DNA of 64,000 bases from Palsa-504 sp963806335 (GTDB lineage: Bacteria > Actinomycetota > Actinomycetes > Streptosporangiales > Streptosporangiaceae), in assembly GCA_963806335.1 (NCBI GenBank), contig CAWDXO010000010.1, positions 124,001 to 188,000 of the forward strand, written 5' to 3'. The position numbers and the translations under genes were made by a program. Below the pieces are notes generated by a model that was given only the letters and a program-made list of their open reading frames with translations, was not told the origin of the DNA and ran no database searches. Of this stretch, positions 32,841-41,797 are shown piece after piece. Positions within the stretch are counted from its first letter, which is position 1; the number at the start of each line of letters is the position of its first letter.

Positions 32841-33485
32841 GTGACGGAGAACACGTCGTCGCGGGCAGCTAGCCCGGCCGGCTCCGCGGCTCCGGGCGCA
32901 CCCGAGCGAGCCCCGCGTCGGCTGCGCGCCGACGCACAGCGCAACATCGGCTTCTTGCTTGCGGCGGCGAAGGCCGTCTTCGGCACCTCGGGCGTGGACG
33001 CGCCCGCGAAGGAAATCGCCGACCTGGCCGGCGTCGGAGTCGGGACGCTGTACCGGCATTTCCCGCAGCGCTCGGATCTGGTCAAGGCCGTGCTCCAGCA
33101 CGAGATAGACGCCTGTGCCGACGCGGCCCCTGCACTGGCCGCAGCGCACGAGCCGGGAGCGGCACTCGCGACCTGGCTCCACCGGTACACCGAGTTCCTC
33201 GCGACCAAACGAGGCCTCGCTGCCGCCCTTCACTCGGGCGACCCCGCGTTCGACGCCCTGCCCGGCTACTTCTACCAGCGACTTGAACCCGCCCTCGGCT
33301 CACTGCTCGACGCCGCGGCAGCGACCGGTGAAATCCGCTCCGACATCAGCGCCAGAGATCTGCTGCACGCCGTCGCCCTGCTGTGCACCCCCGGATCGGA
33401 CGAGGGAATCGCGTACAGCCAGCGCATGGTCGCCCTCCTCGTCGACGGATTGCGCTACGCCGCCGAACTTCAGCGGTCTTCCTAA
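32841..33485 (+). CDS. TetR-family transcriptional repressor
   Basis: 214 residues. The HTH spans RNIGFLLAAAKAVFGTSGVDAPAKEIADLAGVGVGTLYRHFPQRSDLVKAVL, a textbook TetR_N domain. The C-terminal helical ligand domain is SetR/TetR_C-like (FLATKRGLAAALHSGD). The first about 28 residues are low complexity; a GTG at 32841 preceded by AAGGGG is the start. It probably represses itself and the divergent aldo/keto reductase through the CGGAA/TTCCG array. Confidence 0.9.
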   Translation: MTENTSSRAASPAGSAAPGAPERAPRRLRADAQRNIGFLLAAAKAVFGTSGVDAPAKEIADLAGVGVGTLYRHFPQRSDLVKAVLQHEIDACADAAPALAAAHEPGAALATWLHRYTEFLATKRGLAAALHSGDPAFDALPGYFYQRLEPALGSLLDAAAATGEIRSDISARDLLHAVALLCTPGSDEGIAYSQRMVALLVDGLRYAAELQRSS

Positions 33486-33570
33486 TCCGCAGGTTCGGTG
33501 CCAGGTAACGGCTTGATGGGCGACGGACACTAAGAAGTGTGAACAACATTTATCGCGGCCGGGTCCGTTC

Positions 33571-34000
33571 GTGATCACCGTCCGCATCGCACATGCCGAA
33601 CCCGGGCCGGGAAGGCCGACCGACACCGGACCGCGGATCGATCCGCGGGTGCCCGTCGTTGCGCGGCCGCTCGGATTCCATGTCGTGCTCGCCGACGACT
33701 TCCGCGGCTCGACGGTGGTGTTCCGAGGCGAGTTCCGCGTCCAGGCGGATACCCCCGGACGCGCCGGTCTGTTCCTCAGGGTCAACGAGGGGCGTTCCAT
33801 CACGGGCCCGATGACCGAACGGTCCGTGTTCGCCGACCCCGACAACAACATCACCCCGATCCCGGACGCCGGCGACTGGACGCGGCATGAGATCACCGCG
33901 CGGGTGCCCGGCGATACCGACGCGGTCGTGCTTGGCATCTTCCTGGCCGCCGGCGGCCAGGATCGAGCTGCGCAACCCGGAGCTGATCCGCCGCGACTGA
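33571..34000 (+). pseudogene. C-terminal beta-sandwich domain of a lost regulator-type protein
   Basis: The frame from about 33571 encodes GFHVVLADDFRGSTVVFRGEFRVQADTPGRAGLFLRVNEG, MTERSVFADPDNN and GDWTRHEITARVPGDTDAVVLGIFLAAGG. This is like the jelly-roll domains (RGRxVRFSG...WTxxEVxxxVP...VxFGVxLAGGGxI) that follow DNA-binding domains in many actinobacterial proteins. One extra base near 33960 breaks the last strand; the other frame continues IELRNPELIRRD and stops at 34000. The N-terminal domain is missing entirely. Confidence 0.5.
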
Positions 34001-34150
34001 CAGCTGGCCTCCGCGTCCGCATCAGCCGGATCACGTTAGAGCAGTTCACTCATGTTGGTACTGCTCGCTGCGGTGGCCGTCTTCCCCGTCGTCCGCGCTC
34101 CGCGGACGCCGGCGTCCGCTCATTTGGGACGGCGGTCTATCCTGCGGAAC

Positions 34151-34799
34151 GTGGATCGGCACGAACGCCGCGAGAAGCGGTCCGGCACGGCGGCGCAGGC
34201 CGCCGAGTGGGACGCCAGGTACAGCGAGCGCGACGGTGCGAGGTGGAGCGGACGCCCGAATGGGCGGCTCCTCGCCGAGGTCGCCGGCCTCACGCCGGGC
34301 CGGGTACTCGACGTCGGTTGCGGCGAGGGGGCCGACGCGATCTGGCTGGCTCGGAGGGGCTGGACAGTCACCGCGATCGACATCTCCGATGTGGCACTGA
34401 TCCGGGCCCGAGAGGCAGCAGAACTCAGCCGGCGCCGCCGTCGAGTGGGTTCGCGGCGATGCCCTCCATACGCCGTTCCCGGCCGGGTCGTTCGATCTGG
34501 TGTCAATGCAGTACCCGGCGCTGCCCAAAGCCGCCGGCGAGGCCGTCGTGCGGGCGTTGCTCGGCGCGGTGCGCCCTGGCGGGTTGCTCCTGGCCGTCTA
34601 CCACGATCTCAATGATGAGCACCGCGAGCACATGAAGTCGCAGGGCGTCGACCCGGCGGACTATGTCGATGTGGACGACCTTGGCCGGCTGCTGGGCGAC
34701 GAATTCACGATCGAGTTGCACGCGGTCGAGCCGCGCATCGACCCGCCGCCCGATAACCCGCACATCGCCGACGTCGTCCTGCGCGCCCGGCGTCGCTGA
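34151..34799 (+). pseudogene. Class I SAM-dependent methyltransferase, frameshifted
   Basis: The first frame (GTG 34151 to about 34430) encodes AAEWDARYSERDGARWSGRPNGRLLAEVAGLTPGRVLDVGCGEGADAIWLARRGWTVTAIDIS with SAM motif I (DVGCGEG). The second frame resumes VEWVRGDALHTPFPAGSFDLVSMQYPALPK and runs to ADVVLRARRR at 34799, giving motifs II and III. One extra base near 34430-34440 (GCCGGCGCC) separates the halves. Whole length would be about 216 residues, normal for ThiopurineMT/tellurite-resistance-like methyltransferases. Confidence 0.75.
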
Positions 34800-34846
34800 A
34801 GCCCAGGCCGCGGCGGGCCTCGGTGCCGAGGTGGGCAACGCTCGTG

Positions 34847-36277
34847 TCAGCGGACCTCTTTGCTCCCGTTCGCGCCTCGGCCAGCGTCGGCGGATCCCCT
34901 GGCAGGCCCGGTGCCGGGGAACCCTGGCCCATGCCCGGCGCCCTCGCGCCTGGTGGCCCCGGACTCAGGCGAATGCCCGGCGCCCGCGGACCCGGCCCGC
35001 CGCTCGGCCGCCTCGGCGAGGTAGCGGTCCCCGTGTGCGACTGGGCTGAAGGCGAAGGCGAGGGCGATGGCGGCGATGAGACCGCCGATGACGGCGTAGA
35101 CGCCTGCGACACTCCCGCTCAGGTTGATGGCTGCCGCCCCGGCCAGCGACCCGAGGGGGATGGCCGACCAGGCCAGGACCTGGGCGACGCTTACCACCCG
35201 CCCGTAGAGCCGGGGCGGGACGATCGCCTGGCGCAAGGCTACGGTGTTGATGTTGAACAACATGCCAAAGCCCGATGACGCCGCCCACAGGACCAGTGCG
35301 GCAGCGTAGGAGCCGGCGAGGGCCATGGCGGTCATGGTCAACCCGGCGAGGACGAGGGCGCCGAGGGCGGTGACGGCGAAGGAGACACGCTGACGGATCG
35401 GCCCGGCAACGAGACTGACCACGACGATGCCGGCGGCGCCAGCGGCATACAGGAAGCCGATCTCGGAGTTGGTGGCGTGCAGGCCGCGCCGGGCAAACAG
35501 GACGAGCTGGGAGTTGGACGTCGTGGCGACGAGGTTGATCAGGGCCATCATGATCGAGATAGAGCGCAGTACCGGGTTGGACCACACATAAGCCAAGCCC
35601 TCCCGCACGTCGACGAGCAGGGCCTGGATCGCTGACCCAGCGGGACGCCTGGCCGGCGTGGCGGCGTTGAAGCTGCAGCGGATCAGGGCCAGGCAGCCCG
35701 ACGAGACGAGAAAGGAGCCGGCGTCCACGAACAGGAGGCCGGCTACAGGCACGAAAGCCACGAGCGCGCCGGCGACCCCCGGGCCGAGGATCTGGCCGGC
35801 GTTGTTTGCCGCCATGATGCGGGCGTTGGCCGTGACCAGTTCCTGCTCGCCGACGAGCGAGGGGATGGCCGCGAACTCCCCGCAGTCGAAGATGATCCCG
35901 AGCGTCGACTGCACGAAGGTCACGGCATAGATGTCCGCGACCCGCAGCACCCCGCCAATCGCCAGGACGGGGATCACAGCGATCACGAGCGCCTGGGCGA
36001 TGTCGCTGCCCAGCATGAGACGCTTGCGGTCGAACCGGTCGACGACCGCGCCGAGCAGGAGCCCGAACAGCAAGTAGGGCAAGAACTCCGCGACGGTGGT
36101 CAACGCTAGGTTCGTGGCAGAGTGAGTCAGCTTGAACACCAGTAGCGGCAAGGCGAAGGTGGTGAACGAGCCGCCCAGCTGGGAGACGGCCTGCCCGCTG
36201 AAGTAGAACCAGAAGTCCCGCCCCAGCCGAGCCCGCCCGCCTGCCGGGGCTTTCCGGGTACGACGCTCGTTGCCCAT
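34847..36277 (-). CDS. MFS transporter (MFS_3 type)
   Basis: 476 residues. Twelve helices, starting RDFWFYFSGQAVSQLGGSFTTFALPLLVFKLT and loop GAVVDRFDRKRLMLGSDI (GxxxDRxxRR-like motif A). The second half begins near RSISIMMALINLVATTSNSQLVLF, with VPPRLYGRVVSVAQVLAWSAIPLGSL. The C-terminal about 50 residues are Gly/Arg/Ala-rich and probably disordered. Likely drug or metabolite efflux. No regulator lies alongside. A GTG-initiated start slightly upstream is possible. Confidence 0.85.
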   Translation of the reverse strand: MGNERRTRKAPAGGRARLGRDFWFYFSGQAVSQLGGSFTTFALPLLVFKLTHSATNLALTTVAEFLPYLLFGLLLGAVVDRFDRKRLMLGSDIAQALVIAVIPVLAIGGVLRVADIYAVTFVQSTLGIIFDCGEFAAIPSLVGEQELVTANARIMAANNAGQILGPGVAGALVAFVPVAGLLFVDAGSFLVSSGCLALIRCSFNAATPARRPAGSAIQALLVDVREGLAYVWSNPVLRSISIMMALINLVATTSNSQLVLFARRGLHATNSEIGFLYAAGAAGIVVVSLVAGPIRQRVSFAVTALGALVLAGLTMTAMALAGSYAAALVLWAASSGFGMLFNINTVALRQAIVPPRLYGRVVSVAQVLAWSAIPLGSLAGAAAINLSGSVAGVYAVIGGLIAAIALAFAFSPVAHGDRYLAEAAERRAGSAGAGHSPESGATRREGAGHGPGFPGTGPARGSADAGRGANGSKEVR

Positions 36278-36464
36278 CCGGACAAACTGTACGTCCCGGG
36301 CGGCCGGCACCAGCGAGACCGGAGCAGGGCTCAGCTGCCCGGCTATGCCGAGGACCCCGGCACGATCTTCTTCTCCCGGTACACGTTTGGCTGAGCTGTC
36401 GTCGGCGCCGTCTCATCCTTATTCAGGCCGGGCCATGCCAGCCCCGGTTACCGTATTGATCCGG

Positions 36465-38945
36465 TCACTCACGGCCGCGCTCTTCCAGCGCGCGTAGGGC
36501 CTCGGCGAACGGCCTCTCCAGCCAGGCGAGGTGGTCAGCCCCACCGTGATGGTGCGTCGTGAGCTGGTCGGTCCTCCGGACCGCAGTGTGCCGGACGTAT
36601 TCGCGGGCACCCTCGACAACCGTCCGGATATAGCGGATGCCTTCGGGGTCGGTCATCGTCCAGTCGCCGCCGCAGGCGACGTAGACCGGCGAGGTGTGAG
36701 CGAAAACCCGGCGACCCCACTCATCGAGGTGGTAGTCAGCGCCGAACGCTCTGCAGGCTACCCACGAGTTCCCGTCGATCCGTAGTTCCTCGCTGATTTC
36801 TGCCTGCCGTCCGCCGTTGGCTTCTGCCCTCATAACGACCTCGCCGTTACGTACGACTTCAAGTGAACGGAGCGGGAAAATGCTGCGCACCTCGGCACGG
36901 ACGCTGACCGTTCCCGGCCCGGATAGCTCGACGGTACCGCCCGGCTCGCGCCCGTCGGCCGAGAGCGTAAGCAGCGGCCCGCCGGACAGGAACGTGCGGC
37001 CCGCCCGCACCGCCCGGCACCAAGCCTCATAACTGAACTCCTCGTCCAGCCGTGCGTATGTGCGGTAGAGACCGACCGGAACGGCGCTCGACATCTTGTC
37101 CGTGCCACCGACGAGCGGCAGCCGGTAGCCGCTGTTCAGGTACCGGTAATACTCGAGCATCGCGTCGTCGGATTGGACTAGCATCTCGACGGCGTCGGCT
37201 CGGCCGGTCGCGACGAGAACAGCGGGCTCGCCGTTCGGATTCGGGAAATGCGCGGCGACGACGGTGCCGCCCTGGGCGTGCGTCCGGTCGGCCCAGTCGC
37301 TTAGCGTTGCGTCCAGCGCGCCGCCGAGCTCGGCCTCATCGGGACCGTCGCTGCACCACGGCATAACCGGTTCTTTCAGGCCCCACAGGACCGTGTGCCC
37401 GAGCATGTGCTGCCGGTTTTCCTGGCCGACATACGTTATGTAGCCGCCGCCATCGACGACGCTGGGCTGCCCGGAAAAATCCTCGGTGTTGGTGAACAGC
37501 GCACCCCACTGCGTCTGCAGCAAATTGACGACACGCAGGTCCTCGCCCCTTTGCTCGAGCTGAGCGCCCGGGGTCGAGAGAAAGTGCACGTGCGAGTCGC
37601 CCGACCACCATCCTTCCGAAGCCATGTCAGCGACGCGCCTGATCCGCAGCGTTAGCTCTCGCTGACCCGGCTCGATCCGCACGGTCTGCCTGACCGGCTC
37701 GTATTCGAACCCGCGCGCGATGTCCACGACGACGTCGCCCCGTGGCAGCCACCCCTGGCAGGCGCCGTCGATATATGCGTAGCTACGCTGGCCAAGGCGG
37801 ACGTCACCGCCAACGTCGTAATGCCAGCTGCCGAGATTCTGCGCGACGTGATTATGGTGGCCATGCGGCTGGTAGGGAATCCCCGCAGCCGAGCGGAAAT
37901 GGACCCGGCACGGCACCGGCCGCCCGGTCACGTCGTCGATCACGCTGACATGCACCCAGTTGCGGCCGCTTTCGGCCAACTCGAGCGAGACCTGGCTGGC
38001 ATCGGCCCGGCCGTCGCGTTCCAGGTCGCCCCAGCGCACCCGGCCGAGTTCCTCATCGCCCCGCCGGACCGCTACGGTTGCCGACGGCAGCGCGGCGATC
38101 GAGGAGTACCCGGCCGTTCCCTCCATCGCTCCCCAGCCGGCCCGGTCATCCTCGCCGGGCAGCGGCTGCGGATAGGTCGCGACACCCCGGTCCACGTCGA
38201 TATCAAGCACGCCGTTCCGTCCATCCTTGGGTATCAGCCGCACCGGACGCGCCGGCGCGCGGACGAACGGGTGCTCATCAACGTCACTTGTCGTGATGCC
38301 GGCGACGATGAACCGGGTACCGTGCGGGATGAACTCGATCCGTTCGACCGCTCGTTCCGGCTGAGGATTTTCCCAGCACCACAGGTAGTACCAGGCCGGT
38401 CCGCCCCTGGCGTGCTCCACCAGGCGAGCCCCGGCCTCGCCCCAGCTGCCCTCGAAACGCGGCAGGTTGCGGTCGCTAGTGTCGGTGACGGCGAGGAACG
38501 GCTCACGGCCCCACACCGGCGGCACCACCTGGATTTCGAACCGCTCCCGGATGGGCGCGGTGACGACCTCGCCGCCGGCCAGGTGAAATGCATACTCCGC
38601 AACGGGCTGCCCGACCGCGTGACCAGCCGGCGCGCCCGGCTCGAGAAGCCGGTGCGCGACGATAACCCGCCGCGCCAGCCGGCCGACCTTGACCGAAGTC
38701 GGAGAACCGGGCTGCAGGAAGCACCGCTCCGCAGACGGCGACCCCGACCCGATCAGGAACGGCAGGCCGCGCAGGTCCACCCTCCCGAGCGGAACATCGC
38801 CCGGCTCATCGCCGAGAACGCTCAGACCTGCGTTGCACACAGCGGACAGTTCTACTGGCTCATAGCTCGGCACGTGTCCGATCGTAGGACCCGCACCCTG
38901 TCTGACCCCAGTCAATTTCGGCCCGACCCGTAGGCGACCGACCAT
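36465..38945 (-). CDS. CehA/McbA-family metallohydrolase (PHP-like) with N-terminal beta domains
   Basis: About 826 residues. The N-terminal half is beta-rich (dual sandwich-like repeats around ELAESGRNWVHVSVIDDVTGRPVPCRVHF). The C-terminal half is a PHP-type metallohydrolase: GWWSGDSHVHFLSTPGAQL (first metal motif HxH), AHFPNPNGEPAVLVATGRADAVEML (AHxxxx) and PLVGGTDKMSSAVPVGLYRTY (GGTD). That set of motifs matches CehA/McbA proteins, some of which hydrolyse carbamates or phosphoesters. ATG 38945 is chosen for GGAGAGGAGCGC. It lies downstream of the monooxygenase operon on the same strand, after a 328-bp gap. Confidence 0.75.
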   Translation of the reverse strand: MVGRLRVGPKLTGVRQGAGPTIGHVPSYEPVELSAVCNAGLSVLGDEPGDVPLGRVDLRGLPFLIGSGSPSAERCFLQPGSPTSVKVGRLARRVIVAHRLLEPGAPAGHAVGQPVAEYAFHLAGGEVVTAPIRERFEIQVVPPVWGREPFLAVTDTSDRNLPRFEGSWGEAGARLVEHARGGPAWYYLWCWENPQPERAVERIEFIPHGTRFIVAGITTSDVDEHPFVRAPARPVRLIPKDGRNGVLDIDVDRGVATYPQPLPGEDDRAGWGAMEGTAGYSSIAALPSATVAVRRGDEELGRVRWGDLERDGRADASQVSLELAESGRNWVHVSVIDDVTGRPVPCRVHFRSAAGIPYQPHGHHNHVAQNLGSWHYDVGGDVRLGQRSYAYIDGACQGWLPRGDVVVDIARGFEYEPVRQTVRIEPGQRELTLRIRRVADMASEGWWSGDSHVHFLSTPGAQLEQRGEDLRVVNLLQTQWGALFTNTEDFSGQPSVVDGGGYITYVGQENRQHMLGHTVLWGLKEPVMPWCSDGPDEAELGGALDATLSDWADRTHAQGGTVVAAHFPNPNGEPAVLVATGRADAVEMLVQSDDAMLEYYRYLNSGYRLPLVGGTDKMSSAVPVGLYRTYARLDEEFSYEAWCRAVRAGRTFLSGGPLLTLSADGREPGGTVELSGPGTVSVRAEVRSIFPLRSLEVVRNGEVVMRAEANGGRQAEISEELRIDGNSWVACRAFGADYHLDEWGRRVFAHTSPVYVACGGDWTMTDPEGIRYIRTVVEGAREYVRHTAVRRTDQLTTHHHGGADHLAWLERPFAEALRALEERGRE

Positions 38946-39273
38946 GCGCTCCTCTCCGGCACCACCGCTGGCGGCTTGCATCACTAAGGATTTGAACCCC
39001 ATGTGTCCGAGGACCGACACGACCCATTGCCCCATATGACGCTATCAACTACAGCGCTGAAGTCAGCCTATAGAAATACACATCCCCGTCTAATAGTACC
39101 GCTGCTGAGCTGCGGGAACTCCTGGTCCCGGCCGACCGGGAATGGCGGTCTCCCGGCTGCTCTTCTTCGTCTGCGGACGTGGCGGGATTTCGTGAAGCGT
39201 GTTATCGCGCAAAGGAGCTGCATTCCATGCTGGCTGATCGTCGGATTGCACGCGCCGCCGCGGGCGAAACGTC
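38946..39273. other. Gap downstream of the reductase stub, no gene recognised
   Basis: Locally lower GC than the surroundings, especially 39050-39110 (GAAATACACATCCCCGTCTA region). No protein-like frame on either strand. This is where the rest of the monooxygenase reductase gene would be expected. Confidence 0.5.
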
Positions 39274-39408
39274 TTACGGCCGCTCGTACGGCACCGTATT
39301 CTCTGCGCTGATGAGCGTTATGCCGTCGTTGAAGCTTTCCTTGCGCAGCTGAACGACAGCAGGCGCACCGCTCACGCCGCCGACGATCACCAACCGCGGC
39401 TTGCTCAC
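39274..39408 (-). pseudogene. Stub of monooxygenase NADH:ferredoxin reductase
   Basis: 44 codons: VSKPRLVIVGGVSGAPAVVQLRKESFNDGITLISAENTVPYERP then TAA. This is the N-terminal FAD motif of class-I ferredoxin reductases (VIVGGGxAGxxAAxxLRxxGFxGxITLIxxExxxPYERPPLSK), cut off after PYERP. The Gly motif itself is degenerate (GGVSGAP). Its GTG overlaps the Rieske gene stop (GTGA), so it was the last gene of the operon. The family is about 400 residues, so the enzyme cannot be functional. Confidence 0.75.
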
Positions 39409-39722
39409 CGGCCGATGTCCACGTAGACAGTGCCGTCGTCGCCGACCTTGCAGGCGAAACTCCTAAGCCGTGCGTTGTCTGGGTTGATCCCGCGGCCGGT
39501 GGCGGCGTTGAACTCCCACAGGTGCTTGGCGCAGGTCAGCGTCTCACCGTCGAGGTCGCCCTCGTCCAGGGCCGACTCCTGGTGAGGGCACCGGTTGGAG
39601 TAGGCGCGGACGGTCCCGTCGATGTTGACCAGCAGCACGGCCTCGCCGTCGACCGTGACGGCGGTCATATCGCCCTCCCACAGGTCATTGACGTTGATCG
39701 TTTCCTGCCATCGGGCGTTCAT
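39405..39722 (-). CDS. tmoC: Rieske ferredoxin of the diiron monooxygenase (TmoC/IsoC-like)
   Basis: 105 residues. The Rieske motifs are CPHQ (first Cys-x-His) and CAKHLWEF (Cys-x2-His), binding a [2Fe-2S] cluster, in the typical context GTVRAYSNRCPHQESALDEGDLDGETLTCAKHLWEFNAATG. It carries electrons from the reductase to the hydroxylase. Its ATG overlaps the end of the beta-subunit remnant by ATGA. Intact. Confidence 0.88.
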   Translation of the reverse strand: MNARWQETINVNDLWEGDMTAVTVDGEAVLLVNIDGTVRAYSNRCPHQESALDEGDLDGETLTCAKHLWEFNAATGRGINPDNARLRSFACKVGDDGTVYVDIGR

Positions 39723-40069
39723 AGCGATCTCCGTGTCCGGCCCGCCTGTGCTGTCCCGGTATCGGTCACGTGCTCGTCCCGGAGTGGTCGCTCGGCGGAG
39801 CCAATACCCGACTCCGGTCTGGCGATCTGAAACTCGGTGGTGCGATAGGCGATGGTGGTCACGCGACGCAGGAAGTCCGCGGTCGAGAAGGCCGCCGCGT
39901 TGGTGATATAGGGACTGGGTACCGTGTAGCCGATGTGGGCCTCGTCCTGCTGGAAGCCGTGACACAGGTAGCGTGACAGGGTGAATAGGCGGCCAAACAG
40001 GGCGACGGATGCCTCGGCCAGGCCGGCGGCGGCACCTGCGTCCGGGTGGGCCTCGAGTACGCCGTACAC
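39719..40069 (-). pseudogene. Second, truncated hydroxylase beta-subunit-like gene
   Basis: The frame contains SVALFGRLFTLSRYLCHGFQQDEAHIGYTVPSPYITNAAAFSTADFLRRVTTIAYRTTEFQIA, which aligns with LFVPLRFPLHVLQMTGLYVGQMAPSAFITNAAHFSAADEMRRVQRIAYWTKVLANA of the intact beta subunit next door, but is clearly diverged. The helical N-terminus and about 150 C-terminal residues are missing. An in-frame TAG lies upstream near 40115. Its stop overlaps the ferredoxin start, so translation of the remnant may drive tmoC. It is either a decayed second monooxygenase or a product of recombination between two clusters. Confidence 0.65.
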
Positions 40070-40241
40070 CTTCGCCTCTCCGTCCGAGTGCAGGTTGACG
40101 TAACCCTTCTAGGGCGGGCCTATAGCTACAGGGGAGCCGGATCGGAATGGGTGACAACCCAGCAGGATCGTCTCAACTCTCACCGGACCTGTGCTCGCCG
40201 GGGTAACCGGGTAGCTGCGGTCGGCCCTGGCGGTTCCCGCG

Positions 40242-41249
40242 TCAGAGCCCACAGGTCTGCAGAAATGCCCGGTGCTGCTCGCGCACCGCGCCCATCACAT
40301 GGTCGGCAGCGATCGGAACGGGCGCCGTGGCGAATGCCGCCGCGAGGGGCTCGACTGCCTCGACCGCCCGGGGCTGCCACGTGCCAAGCAAGCCGTCAAG
40401 TACTTCGCGCAGCTCGGGCCGGTGCTCGAGCGCGTAGCTGACGAGTGCTGACGACCAGTCCTGGCTGCGCTGCGAGTCGACCTGGAATTCGGTGAACAGC
40501 AGCGCCAGGAACTCGTCGGAGTTACGCCGGGCCAAAGCGGCCAGCTGGGAGTTCAGCAGCGCGTCTAGGGCCGGCTTGACGGCCAGGTTCCGGGCCGCGA
40601 ATGCCTCTCCCCAGTCGTGGGTGACCAGCAGCTGCTCACAGGCGCGGCGCAGCGGCTGCCAGGCCGGGTCGTCTTCCCAGGCGCCGCGGGCCAGCTCGGT
40701 GGTCGCCAGCTCGTCGCCGTGCGCGTTGGCTAGCACCTTGGTCCAGTAGGCGATGCGCTGCACCCGGCGCATCTCGTCAGCGGCGCTGAAGTGGGCGGCG
40801 TTGGTGATGAAGGCCGACGGCGCCATCTGACCGACGTACAGGCCGGTCATCTGAAGCACGTGCAGCGGGAACCGCAGCGGCACGAACAGCGCCCGCAGCG
40901 TGGCCACCCAGGCCGGATCGAGGCGGGTGACCGACCCGGCCGCCTCGTGCGTGTCGATCAGCAGGTCGAGGTAGGTCTCGTGGTCATGCTGCAGCGCGAC
41001 GTAATCCTTGTAGGTGAGCTTGTGCGGGTCGCGGAAGCCCTCCCAGTCGTCGACCTGGAACGGCGAGCCCTCCCGGTACTCCAGGTACCAGCGGTTCACC
41101 GGCATGCCGGGATCGAGCTCGAACGGCGCGGGTTCCTTGCGGAAGTGGTAGTGGAAGCGCGCCGCGGTCACCTCGTACGTGCTCGGCTTGCGCCGGACGT
41201 CGCCGAGCAGGCTCCAGGTCTTCTGGGTTCGGGCGATCCTGTTGGCCAT
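40242..41249 (-). CDS. tmoE: Diiron monooxygenase hydroxylase beta subunit (TmoE/IsoE-like)
   Basis: 335 residues. Opening KTWSLLGDVRRKPSTYEVTAARFHYHFRKEPAPFELDPGMPVNRWYLEYREGSPFQVDDWEGFRDPHKLTY is diagnostic of the toluene/alkene-type beta subunit (four-helix bundle without iron ligands). Then LHVLQMTGLYVGQMAPSAFITNAAHFSAADEMRRVQRIAYW. It begins 4 bp after tmoD. It pairs with TmoA and TmoB to form the (alpha-beta-gamma)2 hydroxylase. Intact. Confidence 0.92.
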   Translation of the reverse strand: MANRIARTQKTWSLLGDVRRKPSTYEVTAARFHYHFRKEPAPFELDPGMPVNRWYLEYREGSPFQVDDWEGFRDPHKLTYKDYVALQHDHETYLDLLIDTHEAAGSVTRLDPAWVATLRALFVPLRFPLHVLQMTGLYVGQMAPSAFITNAAHFSAADEMRRVQRIAYWTKVLANAHGDELATTELARGAWEDDPAWQPLRRACEQLLVTHDWGEAFAARNLAVKPALDALLNSQLAALARRNSDEFLALLFTEFQVDSQRSQDWSSALVSYALEHRPELREVLDGLLGTWQPRAVEAVEPLAAAFATAPVPIAADHVMGAVREQHRAFLQTCGL

Positions 41250-41253
41250 CTCT

Positions 41254-41553
41254 TCAGTCCTGCCTTTCCAGGTACCAGAGCACCTCGTCGTCGGTGGCCT
41301 TCATCCGGCCGGCGAACGCCGACAGCGACAGCTCAAGCTTGGACAGCTCGAAGCTGTAGCCGAGCGCGGTCTCCAGGCTGGCCCGGCTGAGCCGGCATCG
41401 CTGCGGGACGCTGATGCGGATGTAGCCGCCCGCGTCCTCGACCAGCACCTCTTCGCCGGGGTTGTCCGCCTCGATGGCCTCGATCACCGCGTCGGCCAGG
41501 TCGGCGTCCGCGCCGCGGATCACCGGGCCGACCATTTTCATATGCCCGCTCAC
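41254..41553 (-). CDS. tmoD: Monooxygenase effector/coupling protein (TmoD/MmoB family)
   Basis: 99 residues, MmoB/DmpM family: MVGPVIRGADADLADAVIEAIEADNPGEEVLVEDAGGYIRISVPQRCRLSRASLETALG. The cofactor-free regulatory protein docks on the hydroxylase, gates substrate and couples turnover. Its GTG overlaps the tmoB stop by 4 bp; MVGP may be the real start 15 bases later. Intact. Confidence 0.9.
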   Translation of the reverse strand: MSGHMKMVGPVIRGADADLADAVIEAIEADNPGEEVLVEDAGGYIRISVPQRCRLSRASLETALGYSFELSKLELSLSAFAGRMKATDDEVLWYLERQD

Positions 41554-41795
41554 TGGTACATCACCTCGAGCACATCCAGCGGAGAAAGGCTGGACTCGGC
41601 GACCGTCGCGTCGTCGGCGAGGAATTCGCCCCGGCGGCGGACCCGCATCGGCCGGTCCTGTGCGGCGACCCGGCGGCCGACCACATGATGCGCGATCTTC
41701 TCGGCGACGACCGTCATCGGATCGTCCGTGTCTACCGGCACCAGCAGCACCACGAAGTCACCGTCGAAGATTCCCTGTACCGGAAACAGCGCCAT
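41550..41795 (-). CDS. tmoB: Monooxygenase hydroxylase gamma subunit (TmoB family)
   Basis: 81 residues with the TmoB ubiquitin-like fold: MALFPVQGIFDGDFVVLLVPVDTDDPMTVVAEKIAHHVVGRRVAAQ and ending SLSPLDVLEVMYQ. Structural subunit of the hydroxylase. It starts 2 bp after the alpha subunit and overlaps tmoD. Intact. Confidence 0.92.
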   Translation of the reverse strand: MALFPVQGIFDGDFVVLLVPVDTDDPMTVVAEKIAHHVVGRRVAAQDRPMRVRRRGEFLADDATVAESSLSPLDVLEVMYQ

Positions 41796-41797
41796 GA

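Noticed and set aside
38990..39015. GGTTCAAATCC on the minus strand, like a tRNA T-arm
   Set aside because: The stem is weak and no acceptor, D or anticodon arm can be folded around it.
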